A stretch of DNA of 64,000 bases, from positions 196,501 to 260,500 of the forward strand of contig OZ059900.1 of the NCBI GenBank assembly GCA_964057225.1, read 5' to 3'. Below the pieces are notes generated by a model. The model did no database searches and had not been told where the DNA came from. It saw nothing but the letters and a program-made list of their open reading frames with translations. Below, in pieces: positions 23,876-37,595 of this stretch. The stretch comes from Auanema rhodensis (Eukaryota > Nematoda > Chromadorea > Rhabditida > Rhabditidae). Position numbers and translations under genes: made by a program. Every line of letters begins with the position of its first letter. The stretch's first letter is position 1.

Positions 23876-26800
23876 GGTGTTAAAGGCATAAAAACGACCA
23901 TACTTAGTGTAGTTATGCTATTTGAGCGAAATTCAGTATTTAAACATCACTAGCGTTTAATTGATGACTTTTGTTGTTATAGACAATAAAACTATGCTTT
24001 TGATCATATATATGAGCGATTTAGCCAAATTAGACTCAAAACTCGGACATTTCCAAAATTCTTTCTATTTTCGACCTTTTTTGATCAAAAAGATCATATA
24101 TCAGTGCAAGCTCATAAAAATAGACTGATTTTGTGTCTTGTGTGTTTGATTCTCAAATCTTAACAAATATGATCAAACTTTACAAGTATTACAGATTTTG
24201 TACCAAAAATCGGTGAGTATATGGTGTTAAAGGCATAAAAACGACCATACTTAGTGTAGTTATGCTATTTGAGCGAAATTCGGTATTTAAACATCACTAG
24301 CGTTTAATTGATGACTTTTGTTGTTATAGACAATAAAACTATGCTTTTGATCATATATATGAGCGATTTAGCCAAATTGGACTCAAAACTCGGACATTCC
24401 CAAAATTCTTTCTATTTTCGACCTTTTTTGATCAAAATGAATATATATCAGTGCAAACTCATAAAAATAGACTGATTTTGTGTATTGTGTGTTTGATTCT
24501 CAAATCTTAACGAATATGATCAAAATTTACGAGTATTACAGATTTTGTACCAAAAATCGGTGAGTATATGGTGTTAAAGGCATAAAAACGACCATACTTA
24601 GTGTAGTAATGCTATTTGAGCGAAATTTAGTGATTTAAACATCATTAGTGTTTAATTAATGACTTTTGTTGTTATAGACAATAAAACTATGCTTTTGATC
24701 ATATATATGAGCGATTTAGCCAAATTGGACTCAAAACTCGGAAAATTCAAAAATTCTTTCTATTTTCGACCTTTTTTGATCAAAATGAATATATATCAGT
24801 GCAAACTCATAAAAATAAACTGATTTTGTTTATTGTGTGTTTGATTTTCAAATCTTAACGAATATGATCAAAATTTACGAGTATTACAGATTTTGTACCA
24901 AAAATCGGTGAGTATATGGTGTTAAAGGCATAAAAACGACCATACTTAGTGTAGTAATGCTATTTGAGCGAAATTTAGTGATTTAAACATCATTAGTGTT
25001 TAATTAATGACTTTTGTTGTTATAGACAATAAAACTATGCTTTTGATCATATATATGAGCGATTTAGCCAAATTGGACTCAAAACTCGGAAAATTCAAAA
25101 ATTCTTTCTATTTTCGACCTTTTTTGATCAAAATGAATATATATCAGTGCAAACTCATAAAAATAAACTGATTTTGTTTATTGTGTGTTTGATTTTCAAA
25201 TCTTAACGAATATGATCAAAATTTACGAGTATTACAGATTTTGTACCAAAAATCGGTGAGTATATGGTGTTAAAGGCATAAAAACGACCATACTTAGTGT
25301 AGTAATGCTATTTGAGCGAAATTCAGTATTTAAACATCACTAGCGTTTAATTGATGACTTTTGTTGTTATAGACAATAAAACTATGCTTTTGATCATATA
25401 TATGAGCGATTTAGCCAAATTGGACTCAAAACTGGGACATTTCAAAAATTCTTTCTATTTTCGACCTTTTTTGATCAAAGTGAATATATATCAGTGCAAA
25501 CTCATAAAAATAGACTGATTTTGTGTATTGTATGTTTGATTCTCAAATCTTAACAAATATGATCAAAATTTACAAGTATTACAGATTTTGTACCAAAAAT
25601 CGGTGAGTATATGGTGTTAAAGGCATAAAAACGACCATACTTAGTGTAGTAATGCTATTTGAGCGAAATTCAGTATTTAAACATCACTAGCGTTTAATTG
25701 ATGACTTATGTTGTTATAGACAATAAAACTATGCTTTTGATCATATATATGAGCGATTTAGCCAAATTGGACTCAAAACTCGGAAATTTCAAAAATTCTT
25801 TCTTTTTTCGACCTTTTTTGATCAAAATGAATATATATCAGTGCAAGCTCATAAAAATAGACTGATTTTGTTTATTGTGTGTTTGATTCTCAAATCTTAA
25901 CAAATATGATCAAAATTTACGAGTATTACAGATTTTGTACCAAAAATCGGTGAGTATATGGTGTTAAAGGCATAAAAACGACCATACTTAGTGTAGTAAT
26001 GCTATTTGAGTGAAATTCAGTGATTTAATCATTACTAGTGTATATTTGAAGACTTTTGTTGTCATAGACAATAAAACTATGCTTCTGATCATATATATGA
26101 GCGATTTAGCCAAATTAGACTCAAAACTCGGAAATTTCAAAAGTTCTTTCTATTTTCGACCTTTTTTGATCAAAATGAATAAATATCAGTGCAAACTCAT
26201 AAAAATAGACTTATTTTGTGTATTATGTGTTTGATTCTCGAATCTTAACGAATATGATCAAAATTTACAAGTATTACAGCTTTTGTACCAAAAATCGGTG
26301 AGTATATGGTGTTAAAGGCATAAAAACGACCATACTTAGTGTAGTAATGCTATTTGAGCGAAATTTAGTGATTTAAACATTATTAGTGTTTAATTAATGA
26401 CTTTTGTTGTCATAGACAATAAAACTATGCTTCTGATCATATATATGAGCGATTTAGCCAAATTAGACTCAAAACTCGTAAATTTCAAAAATTCTTTCTA
26501 TTTTCGACCTTTTTTGATCAAAATGAATATATATCAGTGCAAGCTCATAAAAATAGACTGATTTCGTGTATTGTATGTTTGATTCTCAAATCTTAACGAA
26601 TATGATCAAAATTTACGAGTATTACAGATTTTGTACCAAAAATCGGTGAGTATATGGTGTTAAAGGCATAAAAACGACCATACTTAGTGTAGTAATGCTA
26701 TTTGAGCGAAATTCAGTATTAAAACATCACTAGCGTTTAATTAATGACTTTTGTTGTTATAGACAATAAAACTATGCTTTTGATCATATATATGAGCGAT

Positions 26801-29800
26801 TTAGCCAAATTGGACTCAAAACTCGGAAAATTCAAAAATTCTTTCTATTTTCGACCTTTTTTGATCAAAATGAATATATATCAGTGCAAACTCATAAAAA
26901 TAAACTGATTTTGTTTATTGTGTGTTTGATTCTCAAATCTTAACAAATATGATCAAAATTTACAAGTATTACAGATTTTGTACCAAAAATCGGTGAGTAT
27001 ATGGTGTTAAAGGCATAAAAACGACCATACTTAGTGTAGTAATGCTATTTGAGCGAAAATCAGTATTTAAACATCACTAGCGTTTAATTGATGATTTTTG
27101 TTGTCATAGACAATAAAACTATGCTTCTGATCATATATATGAGCGATTTAGCCAAATTAGACTCAAAACTCGGAAATTTCAAAAATTCTTTCTATTTTCG
27201 ACCTTTTTTGATCAAAATGAATAAATATCAGTGCAAACTCATAAAAATAGACTTATTTCGTGTATTATGTGTTTGATTCTCGAATCTTAACGAATATGAT
27301 CAAAATTTACAAGTATTACAGATTTTGTACCAAAAATCGGTGAGTATATGGTGTTAAAGGCATAAAAACGACCATACTTAGTGTAGTAATGCTATTTGAG
27401 CGAAATTTAGTGATTTAAACATTATTAGTGTTTAATTAATGACTTTTGTTGTCATAGACAATAAAACTATGCTTCTGATCATATATATGAGCGATTTAGC
27501 CAAATTAGACTCAAAACTCGTAAATTTCAAAAATTCTTTCTATTTTCGACCTTTTTTGATCAAAATGAATATATATCAGTGCAAGCTCATAAAAATAGAC
27601 TGATTTTGTGTATTGTTTGTTTGATTCTCAAATCTTAACGAATATGATCAAAATTTACGAGTATTACAGATTTTGTACCAAAAATCGGTGAGTATATGGT
27701 GTTAAAGGCATAAAAACGACCATACTTAGTGTAGTAATGCTATTTGAGCGAAATTCAGTATTAAAACATCACTAGCGTTTAATTGAAGACTTTTGTTGTT
27801 ATAGACAATAGAACTATGCTTTTGATCATATATATGAGCGATTTAGCCAAATTGGACTCAAAACTCGGAAATTTCAAAAATTCTTTCTATTTTCGACCTT
27901 TTTTGATCAAAATGAATAAATATCAGTGCAAACTTGTAAAAATAGACTTATTTCGTGTATTATGTGTTTGATTCTCGAATCTTAACGAATATGATCGAAA
28001 TTTACAAGTATTACAGATTTTGTACCAAAAATCGGTGAGTATATGGTGTTAAAGGCATAAAAACGACCATACTTAGTGTAGTAATGCTATTTGAGTGAAA
28101 TTCAGTGATTTAATCATTACTAGTGTATATTTGAAGACTTTTGTTATCATAGACAGTAAAACTATGCTTTTGATCATATATATGAGCGATTTAGCCCAAT
28201 TGGACTCAAAACTCGGAAAATTCAAAAATTCTTTCTATTTTCGACCTTTTTTGATCAAAATGAATAAATATCAGTGCAAACTCGTGAAAATAAACTCATT
28301 TCGTGTATTGTGTGTTTGATTCTCGAATCTTAACGAATATGATCAAAATTTACGAGTATCACAGATTTTGTACCAAAAATCGGTGAGTATATGGTGTTGA
28401 AGGTATAAAAACGACCATACTTAGTGTAGTAATGCTATTTGAGCGAAAATCAGTATTTAAACATCATAAGTGTTTAATTAATGACTTTTGTTGTCATAGA
28501 CAATAAAACTATGCTTCTGATCATATATATGAGCGATTTAGCCAAATTAGACTCAAAACTCGTAAATTTCAAAAATTCTTTCTATTTTCGACCTTTTTTG
28601 ATCAAAATGAATAAATATCAGTGCAAACTTGTAAAAATGAACTTAATTCGTGTATTGTGTGTTTGATTCTTGAATCTTAACGAATATGATCAAAATTTAC
28701 GAGTATCACAGATTTTGTACCAAAAATCGGTGAGTATATGGTGTTAAAGGCATAAAAACGACCATCCTTAGTGTAGTAATGCTATTTGAGCGAAATTCAG
28801 TATTAAAACATCACTAGCGTTTAATTGATGACTTTTGTTGTTATAGACAATAAAACTATGCTTTTGATCATATATATGAGCGATTTAGCCAAATTAGACT
28901 CAAAACTCGGAAATTTCAAAAATTCTTTCTATTTTCGATCTTTTTTGATCAAAATGAATAAATATCAGTGCAAACTTGTAAAAATAGACTTATTCCGTGT
29001 ATTATGTGTTTGATTCTCGAATCTTAACGAATATGATCAAAATTTACAAGTATTACAGATTTTGTACCAAAAATCGGTGAGTATATGGTGTTAAAGGCAT
29101 AAAAACGACCATACTTAGTGTAGTAATGCTATTTGAGCGAAAATCAGTATTTAAACATCACTAGCGTTTAATTGATGATTTTTGTTGTCATAGACAATAA
29201 AACTATGCTTCTGATCATATATATGAGCGATTTAGCCAAATTAGACTCAAAACTCGGAAATTTCAAAAATTCTTTCTATTTTCGACCTTTTTTGATCAAA
29301 ATGAATATATATCAGTGCAAGCTCATAAAAATAGACTGATTTTGTGTATTGTATGTTTGATTCTCAAATCTTAACGAATATGATCAAAATTTACAAGTAT
29401 TACAGATTTTGTACCAAAAATCGGTGAGTATATGGTGTTAAAGGCATAAAAACGACCATACTTAGTGTAGTAATGCTATTTGAGCGAAAATCAGTATTTA
29501 AACATCACTAGCGTTTAATTGATGATTTTTGTTGTCATAGACAATAAAACTATGCTTCTGATCATATATATGAGCGATTTAGCCAAATTAGACTCAAAAC
29601 TCGAAAATTTCAAAAATTCTTTCTATTTTCGACCTTTTTTGATCAAAATGAATAAATATCAGTGCAAACTCATAAAAATAGACTTATTTCGTGTATTATG
29701 TGTTTGATTCTCGAATCTTAACGAATATGATCAAAATTTACAAGTATTACAGATTTTGTACCAAAAATCGGTGAGTATATGGTGTTAAAGGCATAAAAAC

Positions 29801-31220
29801 GACCATACTTAGTGTAGTAATGCTATTTGAGCGAAAATCAGTATTTAAACATCACTAGCGTTTAATTGATGATTTTTGTTGTCATAGACAATAAAACTAT
29901 GCTTCTGATCATATATATGAGCGATTTAGCCAAATTGGACTCAAAACTCGGAAATTTCAAAAATTCTTTCTATTTTCGACCTTTTTTGATCAAAATGAAT
30001 AAATATCAGTGCAAACTTGTAAAAATAGACTTATTTCGTGTATTATGTGTTTGATTCTCGAATCTTAACGAATATGATCGAAATTTACAAGTATTACAGA
30101 TTTTGTACCAAAAATCGGTGAGTATATGGTGTTAAAGGCATAAAAACGACCATACTTAGTGTAGTAATGCTATTTGAGCGAAAATCAGTATTTAAACATC
30201 ACTAGCGTTTAATTGATGATTTTTGTTGTCATAGACAATAAAACTATGCTTCTGATCATATATATGAGCGATTTAGCCAAATTAGACTCAAAACTCGGAA
30301 ATTTCAAAAATTCTTTCTATTTTCGACCTTTTTTGATCAAAATGAATAAATATCAGTGCAAACTCATAAAAATAGACTTATTTCGTGTATTATGTGTTTG
30401 ATTCTCGAATCTTAACGAATATGATCAAAATTTACAAGTATTACAGATTTTGTACCAAAAATCGGTGAGTATATGGTGTTAAAGGCATAAAAACGACCAT
30501 ACTTAGTGTAGTAATGCTATTTGAGCGAAATTTAGTGATTTAAACATTATTAGTGTTTAATTAATGACTTTTGTTGTTATAGACAATAAAACTATGCTTC
30601 TGATCATATATATGAGCGATTTAGCCAAATTAGACTCAAAACTCGTAAATTTCAAAAATTCTTTCTATTTTCGACCTTTTTTGATCAAAATGAATATATA
30701 TCAGTGCAAGCTCATAAAAATAGACTGATTTTGTGTATTGTATGTTTGATTCTCAAATCTTAACGAATATGATCAAAATTTACGAGTATCACAGATTTTG
30801 TACCAAAAATCGGTGAGTATATGGTGTTAAAGGCATAAAAACGACCATCCTTAGTGTAGTAATGCTATTTGAGCGAAATTCAGTATTTAAACATCACTAG
30901 CGTTTAATTGATGATTTTTGTTGTCATAGACAATAAAACTATGCTTCTGATCATATATATGAGCGATTTAGCCAAATTAGACTCAAAACTCGGAAATTTC
31001 AAAAATTCTTTCTATTTTCGACCTTTTTTGATCAAAATGAATAAATATCAGTGCAAACTCATAAAAATAGACTTATTTCGTGTATTATGTGTTTGATTCT
31101 CGAATCTTAACGAATATGATCAAAATTTACAAGTATTACAGATTTTGTACCAAAAATCGGTGAGTATATGGTGTTAAAGGCATAAAAACGACCATACTTA
31201 GTGTAGTAATGCTATTTGAG
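23876..31220 (+). repeat. ~8.34-kb segmental duplication, copy 2
   Basis: The copy begins in the interval 23,838-23,914, where the array returns to the gtgtagttatgc unit of 15,579. It stays in register until about 31,220, where copy 1 continues with another gcgaaaatcag unit while this copy goes directly to gcgaaatttagtg. The two copies lie head to tail, which fits unequal exchange or a break-induced copy of 24 units. Confidence 0.9.
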
Positions 31221-34200
31221 CGAAATTTAGTGATTTAAACATTATTAGTGTTTAATTAATGACTTTTGTTGTCATAGACAATAAAACTATGCTTCTGATC
31301 ATATATATGAGCGATTTAGCCAAATTAGACTCAAAACTCGTAAATTTCAAAAATTCTTTCTATTTTCGACCTTTTTTGATCAAAATGAATATATATCAGT
31401 GCAAGCTCATAAAAATAGACTGATTTTGTGTATTGTATGTTTGATTCTCAAATCTTAACGAATATGATCAAAATTTACAAGTATTACAGATTTTGTACCA
31501 AAAATCGGTGAGTATATGGTGTTAAAGGCATAAAAACGACCATACTTAGTGTAGTAATGCTATTTGAGCGAAAATCAGTATTTAAACATCACTAGCGTTT
31601 AATTGATGATTTTTGTTGTCATAGACAATAAAACTATGCTTCTGATCATATATATGAGCGATTTAGCCAAATTAGACTCAAAACTCGGAAATTTCAAAAA
31701 TTCTTTCTATTTTCGACCTTTTTTGATCAAAATGAATAAATATCAGTGCAAACTCATAAAAATAGACTTATTTCGTGTATTATGTGTTTGATTCTCGAAT
31801 CTTAACGAATATGATCAAAATTTACAAGTATTACAGATTTTGTACCAAAAATCGGTGAGTATATGGTGTTAAAGGCATAAAAACGACCATACTTAGTGTA
31901 GTAATGCTATTTGAGCGAAATTTAGTGATTTAAACATTATTAGTGTTTAATTAATGACTTTTGTTGTCATAGACAATAAAACTATGCTTCTGATCATATA
32001 TATGAGCGATTTAGCCAAATTAGACTCAAAACTCGGAAATTTCAAAAATTCTTTCTATTTTCGACCTTTTTTGATCAAAATGAATATATATCAGTGCAAG
32101 CTCATAAAAATAGACTGATTTTGTGTATTGTATGTTTGATTCTCAAATCTTAACGAATATGATCAAAATTTACAAGTATTACAGATTTTGTACCAAAAAT
32201 CGGTGAGTATATGGTGTTAAAGGCATAAAAACGACCATACTTAGTGTAGTAATGCTATTTGAGCGAAAATCAGTATTTAAACATCACTAGCGTTTAATTG
32301 ATGATTTTTGTTGTCATAGACAATAAAACTATGCTTCTGATCATATATATGAGCGATTTAGCCAAATTAGACTCAAAACTCGGAAATTTCAAAAATTCTT
32401 TCTATTTTCGACCTTTTTTGATCAAAATGAATAAATATCAGTGCAAACTCATAAAAATAGACTTATTTCGTGTATTATGTGTTTGATTCTCGAATCTTAA
32501 CGAATATGATCAAAATTTACAAGTATTACAGATTTTGTACCAAAAATCGGTGAGTATATGGTGTTAAAGGCATAAAAACGACCATACTTAGTGTAGTAAT
32601 GCTATTTGAGCGAAATTTAGTGATTTAAACATTATTAGTGTTTAATTAATGACTTTTGTTGTCATAGACAATAAAACTATGCTTCTGATCATATATATGA
32701 GCGATTTAGCCAAATTAGACTCAAAACTCGTAAATTTCAAAAATTCTTTCTATTTTCGACCTTTTTTGATCAAAATGAATATATATCAGTGCAAGCTCAT
32801 AAAAATAGACTGATTTTGTGTATTGTATGTTTGATTCTCAAATCTTAACGAATATGATCAAAATTTACAAGTATTACAGATTTTGTACCAAAAATCGGTG
32901 AGTATATGGTGTTAAAGGCATAAAAACGACCATACTTAGTGTAGTAATGCTATTTGAGCGAAAATCAGTATTTAAACATCACTAGCGTTTAATTGATGAT
33001 TTTTGTTGTCATAGACAATAAAACTATGCTTCTGATCATATATATGAGCGATTTAGCCAAATTAGACTCAAAACTCGGAAATTTCAAAAATTCTTTCTAT
33101 TTTCGACCTTTTTTGATCAAAATGAATAAATATCAGTGCAAACTCATAAAAATAGACTTATTTCGTGTATTATGTGTTTGATTCTCGAATCTTAACGAAT
33201 ATGATCAAAATTTACAAGTATTACAGATTTTGTACCAAAAATCGGTGAGTATATGGTGTTAAAGGCATAAAAACGACCATACTTAGTGTAGTAATGCTAT
33301 TTGAGCGAAATTTAGTGATTTAAACATTATTAGTGTTTAATTAATGACTTTTGTTGTCATAGACAATAAAACTATGCTTCTGATCATATATATGAGCGAT
33401 TTAGCCAAATTAGACTCAAAACTCGTAAATTTCAAAAATTCTTTCTATTTTCGACCTTTTTTGATCAAAATGAATATATATCAGTGCAAGCTCATAAAAG
33501 TAGACTGATTTTGTGTATTGTATGTTTGATTCTCAAATCTTAACGAATATGATCAAAATTTACGAGTGTTACAGATTTTGTACCAAAAATCGGTGAGTAT
33601 ATGGTGTTAAAGGCATAAAAACGACCATACTTAGTGTAGTAATGCTATTTGAGCGAAATTCAGTATTAAAACATCACTAGCGTTTAATTGAAGACTTTTG
33701 TTGTTATAGACAATAGAACTATGCTTTTGATCATATATATGAGCGATTTAGCCAAATTGGACTCAAAACTCGGAAATTTCAAAAATTCTTTCTATTTTCG
33801 ACCTTTTTTGATCAAAATGAATAAATATCAGTGCAAACTCATAAAAATAGACTTATTTCGTGTATTATGTGTTTGATTCTCGAATCTTAACGAATATGAT
33901 CAAAATTTACAAGTATTACAGATTTTGTACCAAAAATCGGTGAGTATATGGTGTTAAAGGCATAAAAACGACCATACTTAGTGTAGTAATGCTATTTGAG
34001 CGAAATTTAGTGATTTAAACATTATTAGTGTTTAATTAATGACTTTTGTTGTCATAGACAATAAAACTATGCTTCTGATCATATATATGAGCGATTTAGC
34101 CAAATTAGACTCAAAACTCGTAAATTTCAAAAATTCTTTCTATTTTCGACCTTTTTTGATCAAAATGAATATATATCAGTGCAAGCTCATAAAAATAGAC

Positions 34201-36084
34201 TGATTTTGTGTATTGTATGTTTGATTCTCAAATCTTAACGAATATGATCAAAATTTACAAGTATTACAGATTTTGTACCAAAAATCGGTGAGTATATGGT
34301 GTTAAAGGCATAAAAACGACCATACTTAGTGTAGTAATGCTATTTGAGCGAAAATCAGTATTTAAACATCACTAGCGTTTAATTGATGATTTTTGTTGTC
34401 ATAGACAATAAAACTATGCTTCTGATCATATATATGAGCGATTTAGCCAAATTAGACTCAAAACTCGGAAATTTCAAAAATTCTTTCTATTTTCGACCTT
34501 TTTTGATCAAAATGAATAAATATCAGTGCAAACTCATAAAAATAGACTTATTTCGTGTATTATGTGTTTGATTCTCGAATCTTAACGAATATTATCAAAA
34601 TTTACAAGTATTACAGATTTTGTACCAAAAATCGGTGAGTATATGGTGTTAAAGGCATAAAAACGACCATACTTAGTGTAGTAATGCTATTTGAGCGAAA
34701 TTTAGTGATTTAAACATTATTAGTGTTTAATTAATGACTTTTGTTGTCATAGACAATAAAACTATGCTTCTGATCATATATATGAGCGATTTAGCCAAAT
34801 TAGACTCAAAACTCGTAAATTTCAAAAATTCTTTCTATTTTCGACCTTTTTTGATCAAAATGAATATATATCAGTGCAAGCTCATAAAAGTAGACTGATT
34901 TTGTGTATTGTATGTTTGATTCTCAAATCTTAACGAATATGATCAAAATTTACGAGTGTTACAGATTTTGTACCAAAAATCGGTGAGTATATGGTGTTAA
35001 AGGCATAAAAACGACCATACTTAGTGTAGTAATGCTATTTGAGCGAAATTCAGTATTAAAACATCACTAGCGTTTAATTGAAGACTTTTGTTGTTATAGA
35101 CAATAGAACTATGCTTTTGATCATATATATGAGCGATTTAGCCAAATTGGACTCAAAACTCGGAAATTTCAAAAATTCTTTCTATTTTCGACCTTTTTTG
35201 ATCAAAATGAATAAATATCAGTGCAAACTTGTAAAAATAGACTTATTTCGTGTATTATGTGTTTGATTCTCGAATCTTAACGAATATGATCAAAATTTAC
35301 AAGTATTACAGATTTTGTACCAAAAATCGGTGAGTATATGGTGTTAAAGGCATAAAAACGACCATACTTAGTGTAGTAATGCTATTTGAGCGAAATTTAG
35401 TGATTTAAACAATATTAGTGTTTAATTAATGACTTTTGTTGTCATAGACAATAAAACTATGCTTCTGATCATATATATGAGCGATTTAGCCAAATTAGAC
35501 TCAAAACTCGTAAATTTCAAAAATTCTTTCTATTTTCGACCTTTTTTGATCAAAATGAATATATATCAGTGCAAGCTCATAAAAATAGACTGATTTTGTG
35601 TATTGTATGTTTGATTCTCAATTCTTAACGAATATGATCAAAATTTACGAGTATTACAGATTTTGTACCAAAAATCGGTGAGTATATGGTGTTAAAGGCA
35701 TAAAAACGACCATACTTAGTGTAGTAATGCTATTTGAGCGAAATTCAGTATTAAAACATCACTAGCGTTTAATTGAAGACTTTTGTTGTTATAGACAATA
35801 GAACTATGCTTTTGATCATATATATGAGCGATTTAGCCAAATTGGACTCAAAACTCGGAAATTTCAAAAATTCTTTCTATTTTCGACCTTTTTTGATCAA
35901 AATGAATAAATATCAGTGCAAACTTGTAAAAATAGACTTATTTCGTGTATTATGTGTTTGATTCTCGAATCTTAACGAATATGATCGAAATTTACAAGTA
36001 TTACAGATTTTGTACCAAAAATCGGTGAGTATATGGTGTTAAAGGCATAAAAACGACCATACTTAGTGTAGTAATGCTATTTGA
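30213..36084 (+). repeat. 2-mer higher-order repeat run, 695-bp period
   Basis: Two alternating units repeat with a period of exactly 695 bp, with starts at 30,213, 30,908, 31,603, 32,298, 32,993, 33,688, 34,383, 35,078 and 35,773. The A unit has gatgatttttgttgtc with gaataaatatcag. The B unit has aatgacttttgttgtc, cgtaaatttc and gaatatatatcag. From 33,688 some A units are replaced by a gaagactttt unit with caatagaact. The run shows the most regular local homogenisation in the window. Confidence 0.92.
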
Positions 36085-37595
36085 GTGAAATTCAGTGATT
36101 TAATCATTACTAGTGTATATTTGAAGACTTTTGTTATCATAGACAGTAAAACTATGCTTTTGATCATATATATGAGCGATTTAGCCCAATTGGACTCAAA
36201 ACTCGGAAAATTCAAAAATTCTTTCTATTTTCGACCTTTTTCGATCAAAATGAATAAATATCAGTGCAAACTCGTGAAAATAAACTCATTTCGTGTATTG
36301 TGTGTTTGATTCTCGAATCTTAACGAATATGATCAAAATTTACGAGTATCACAGATTTTGTACCAAAAATCGGTGAGTATATGGTGTTGAAGGTATAAAA
36401 ACGACCATACTTAGTGTAGTAATGCTATTTGAGCGAAAATCAGTATTTAAACATCATTAGTGTTTAATTAATGACTTTTGTTGTCATAGACAATAAAACT
36501 ATGCTTCTGATCATATATATGAGCGATTTAGCCAAATTAGACTCAAAACTCGTAAATTTCAAAAATGCTTTCTATTTTCGACCTTTTTTGATCAAAATGA
36601 ATAAATATCAGTGCAAACTTGTAAAAATGAACTTAATTCGTGTATTGTGTGTTTGATTCTTGAATCTTAACGAATATGATCAAAATTTACGAGTATCACA
36701 GATTTTGTACCAAAAATCGGTGAGTATATGGTGTTAAAGGCATAAAAACGACCATCCTTAGTGTAGTAATGCTATTTGAGCGAAATTCAGTATTAAAACA
36801 TCACTAGCGTTTAATTGATGACTTTTGTTGTTATAGACAATAAAACTATGCTTTTGATCATATATATGAGCGATTTAGCCAAATTGGACTCAAAACTCGG
36901 AAATTTCAAAAATTCTTTCTATTTTCGATCTTTTTTGATCAAAATGAATAAATATCAGTGCAAACTTGTAAAAATAGACTTATTTCGTGTATTATGTGTT
37001 TGATTCTTGAATCTTAACGAATATGATCAAAATTTACAAGTATTACAGATTTTGTACCAAAAATCGGTGAGTATATGGTGTTAAAGGCATAAAAACGACC
37101 ATACTTAGTGTAGTAATGCTATTTGAGCGAAAATCAGTATTTAAACATCACTAGCGTTTAATTAATGACTTTTGTTGTTATAGACAATAAAACTATGCTT
37201 CTGATCATATATATGAGCGATTTAGCCAAATTAGACTCAAAACTCGTAAATTTCAAAAATTCTTTCTATTTTCGACCTTTTTTGATCAAAATGAATAAAT
37301 ATCAGTGCAAACTTGTAAAAATGAACTTAATTCGTGTATTGTGTGTTTGATTCTTGAATCTTAACGAATATGATCAAAATTTACGAGTATCACAGATTTT
37401 GTACCAAAAATCGGTGAGTATATGGTGTTAAAGGCATAAAAACGACCATCCTTAGTGTAGTAATGCTATTTGAGCGAAATTCAGTATTAAAACATCACTA
37501 GCGTTTAATTGATGACTTTTGTTGTTATAGACAATAAAACTATGCTTTTGATCATATATATGAGCGATTTAGCCAAATTGGACTCAAAACTCGGA
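34490..37595 (+). repeat. 9-mer higher-order repeat, copy 1 (3,126-bp offset)
   Basis: Nine units here recur immediately downstream at an offset of 3,126 bp. Shared marks are tctcaattcttaacg (about 35,617 and 38,743), caatagaact, the rare gtgaaattcagtgattt unit (36,085 and 39,211), gttgaaggtataaa, aaaaatgctttc, and ttcgatctttt. A private change is ttttttcgatcaaaat near 36,238 in this copy only. Boundaries are approximate. Confidence 0.85.
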
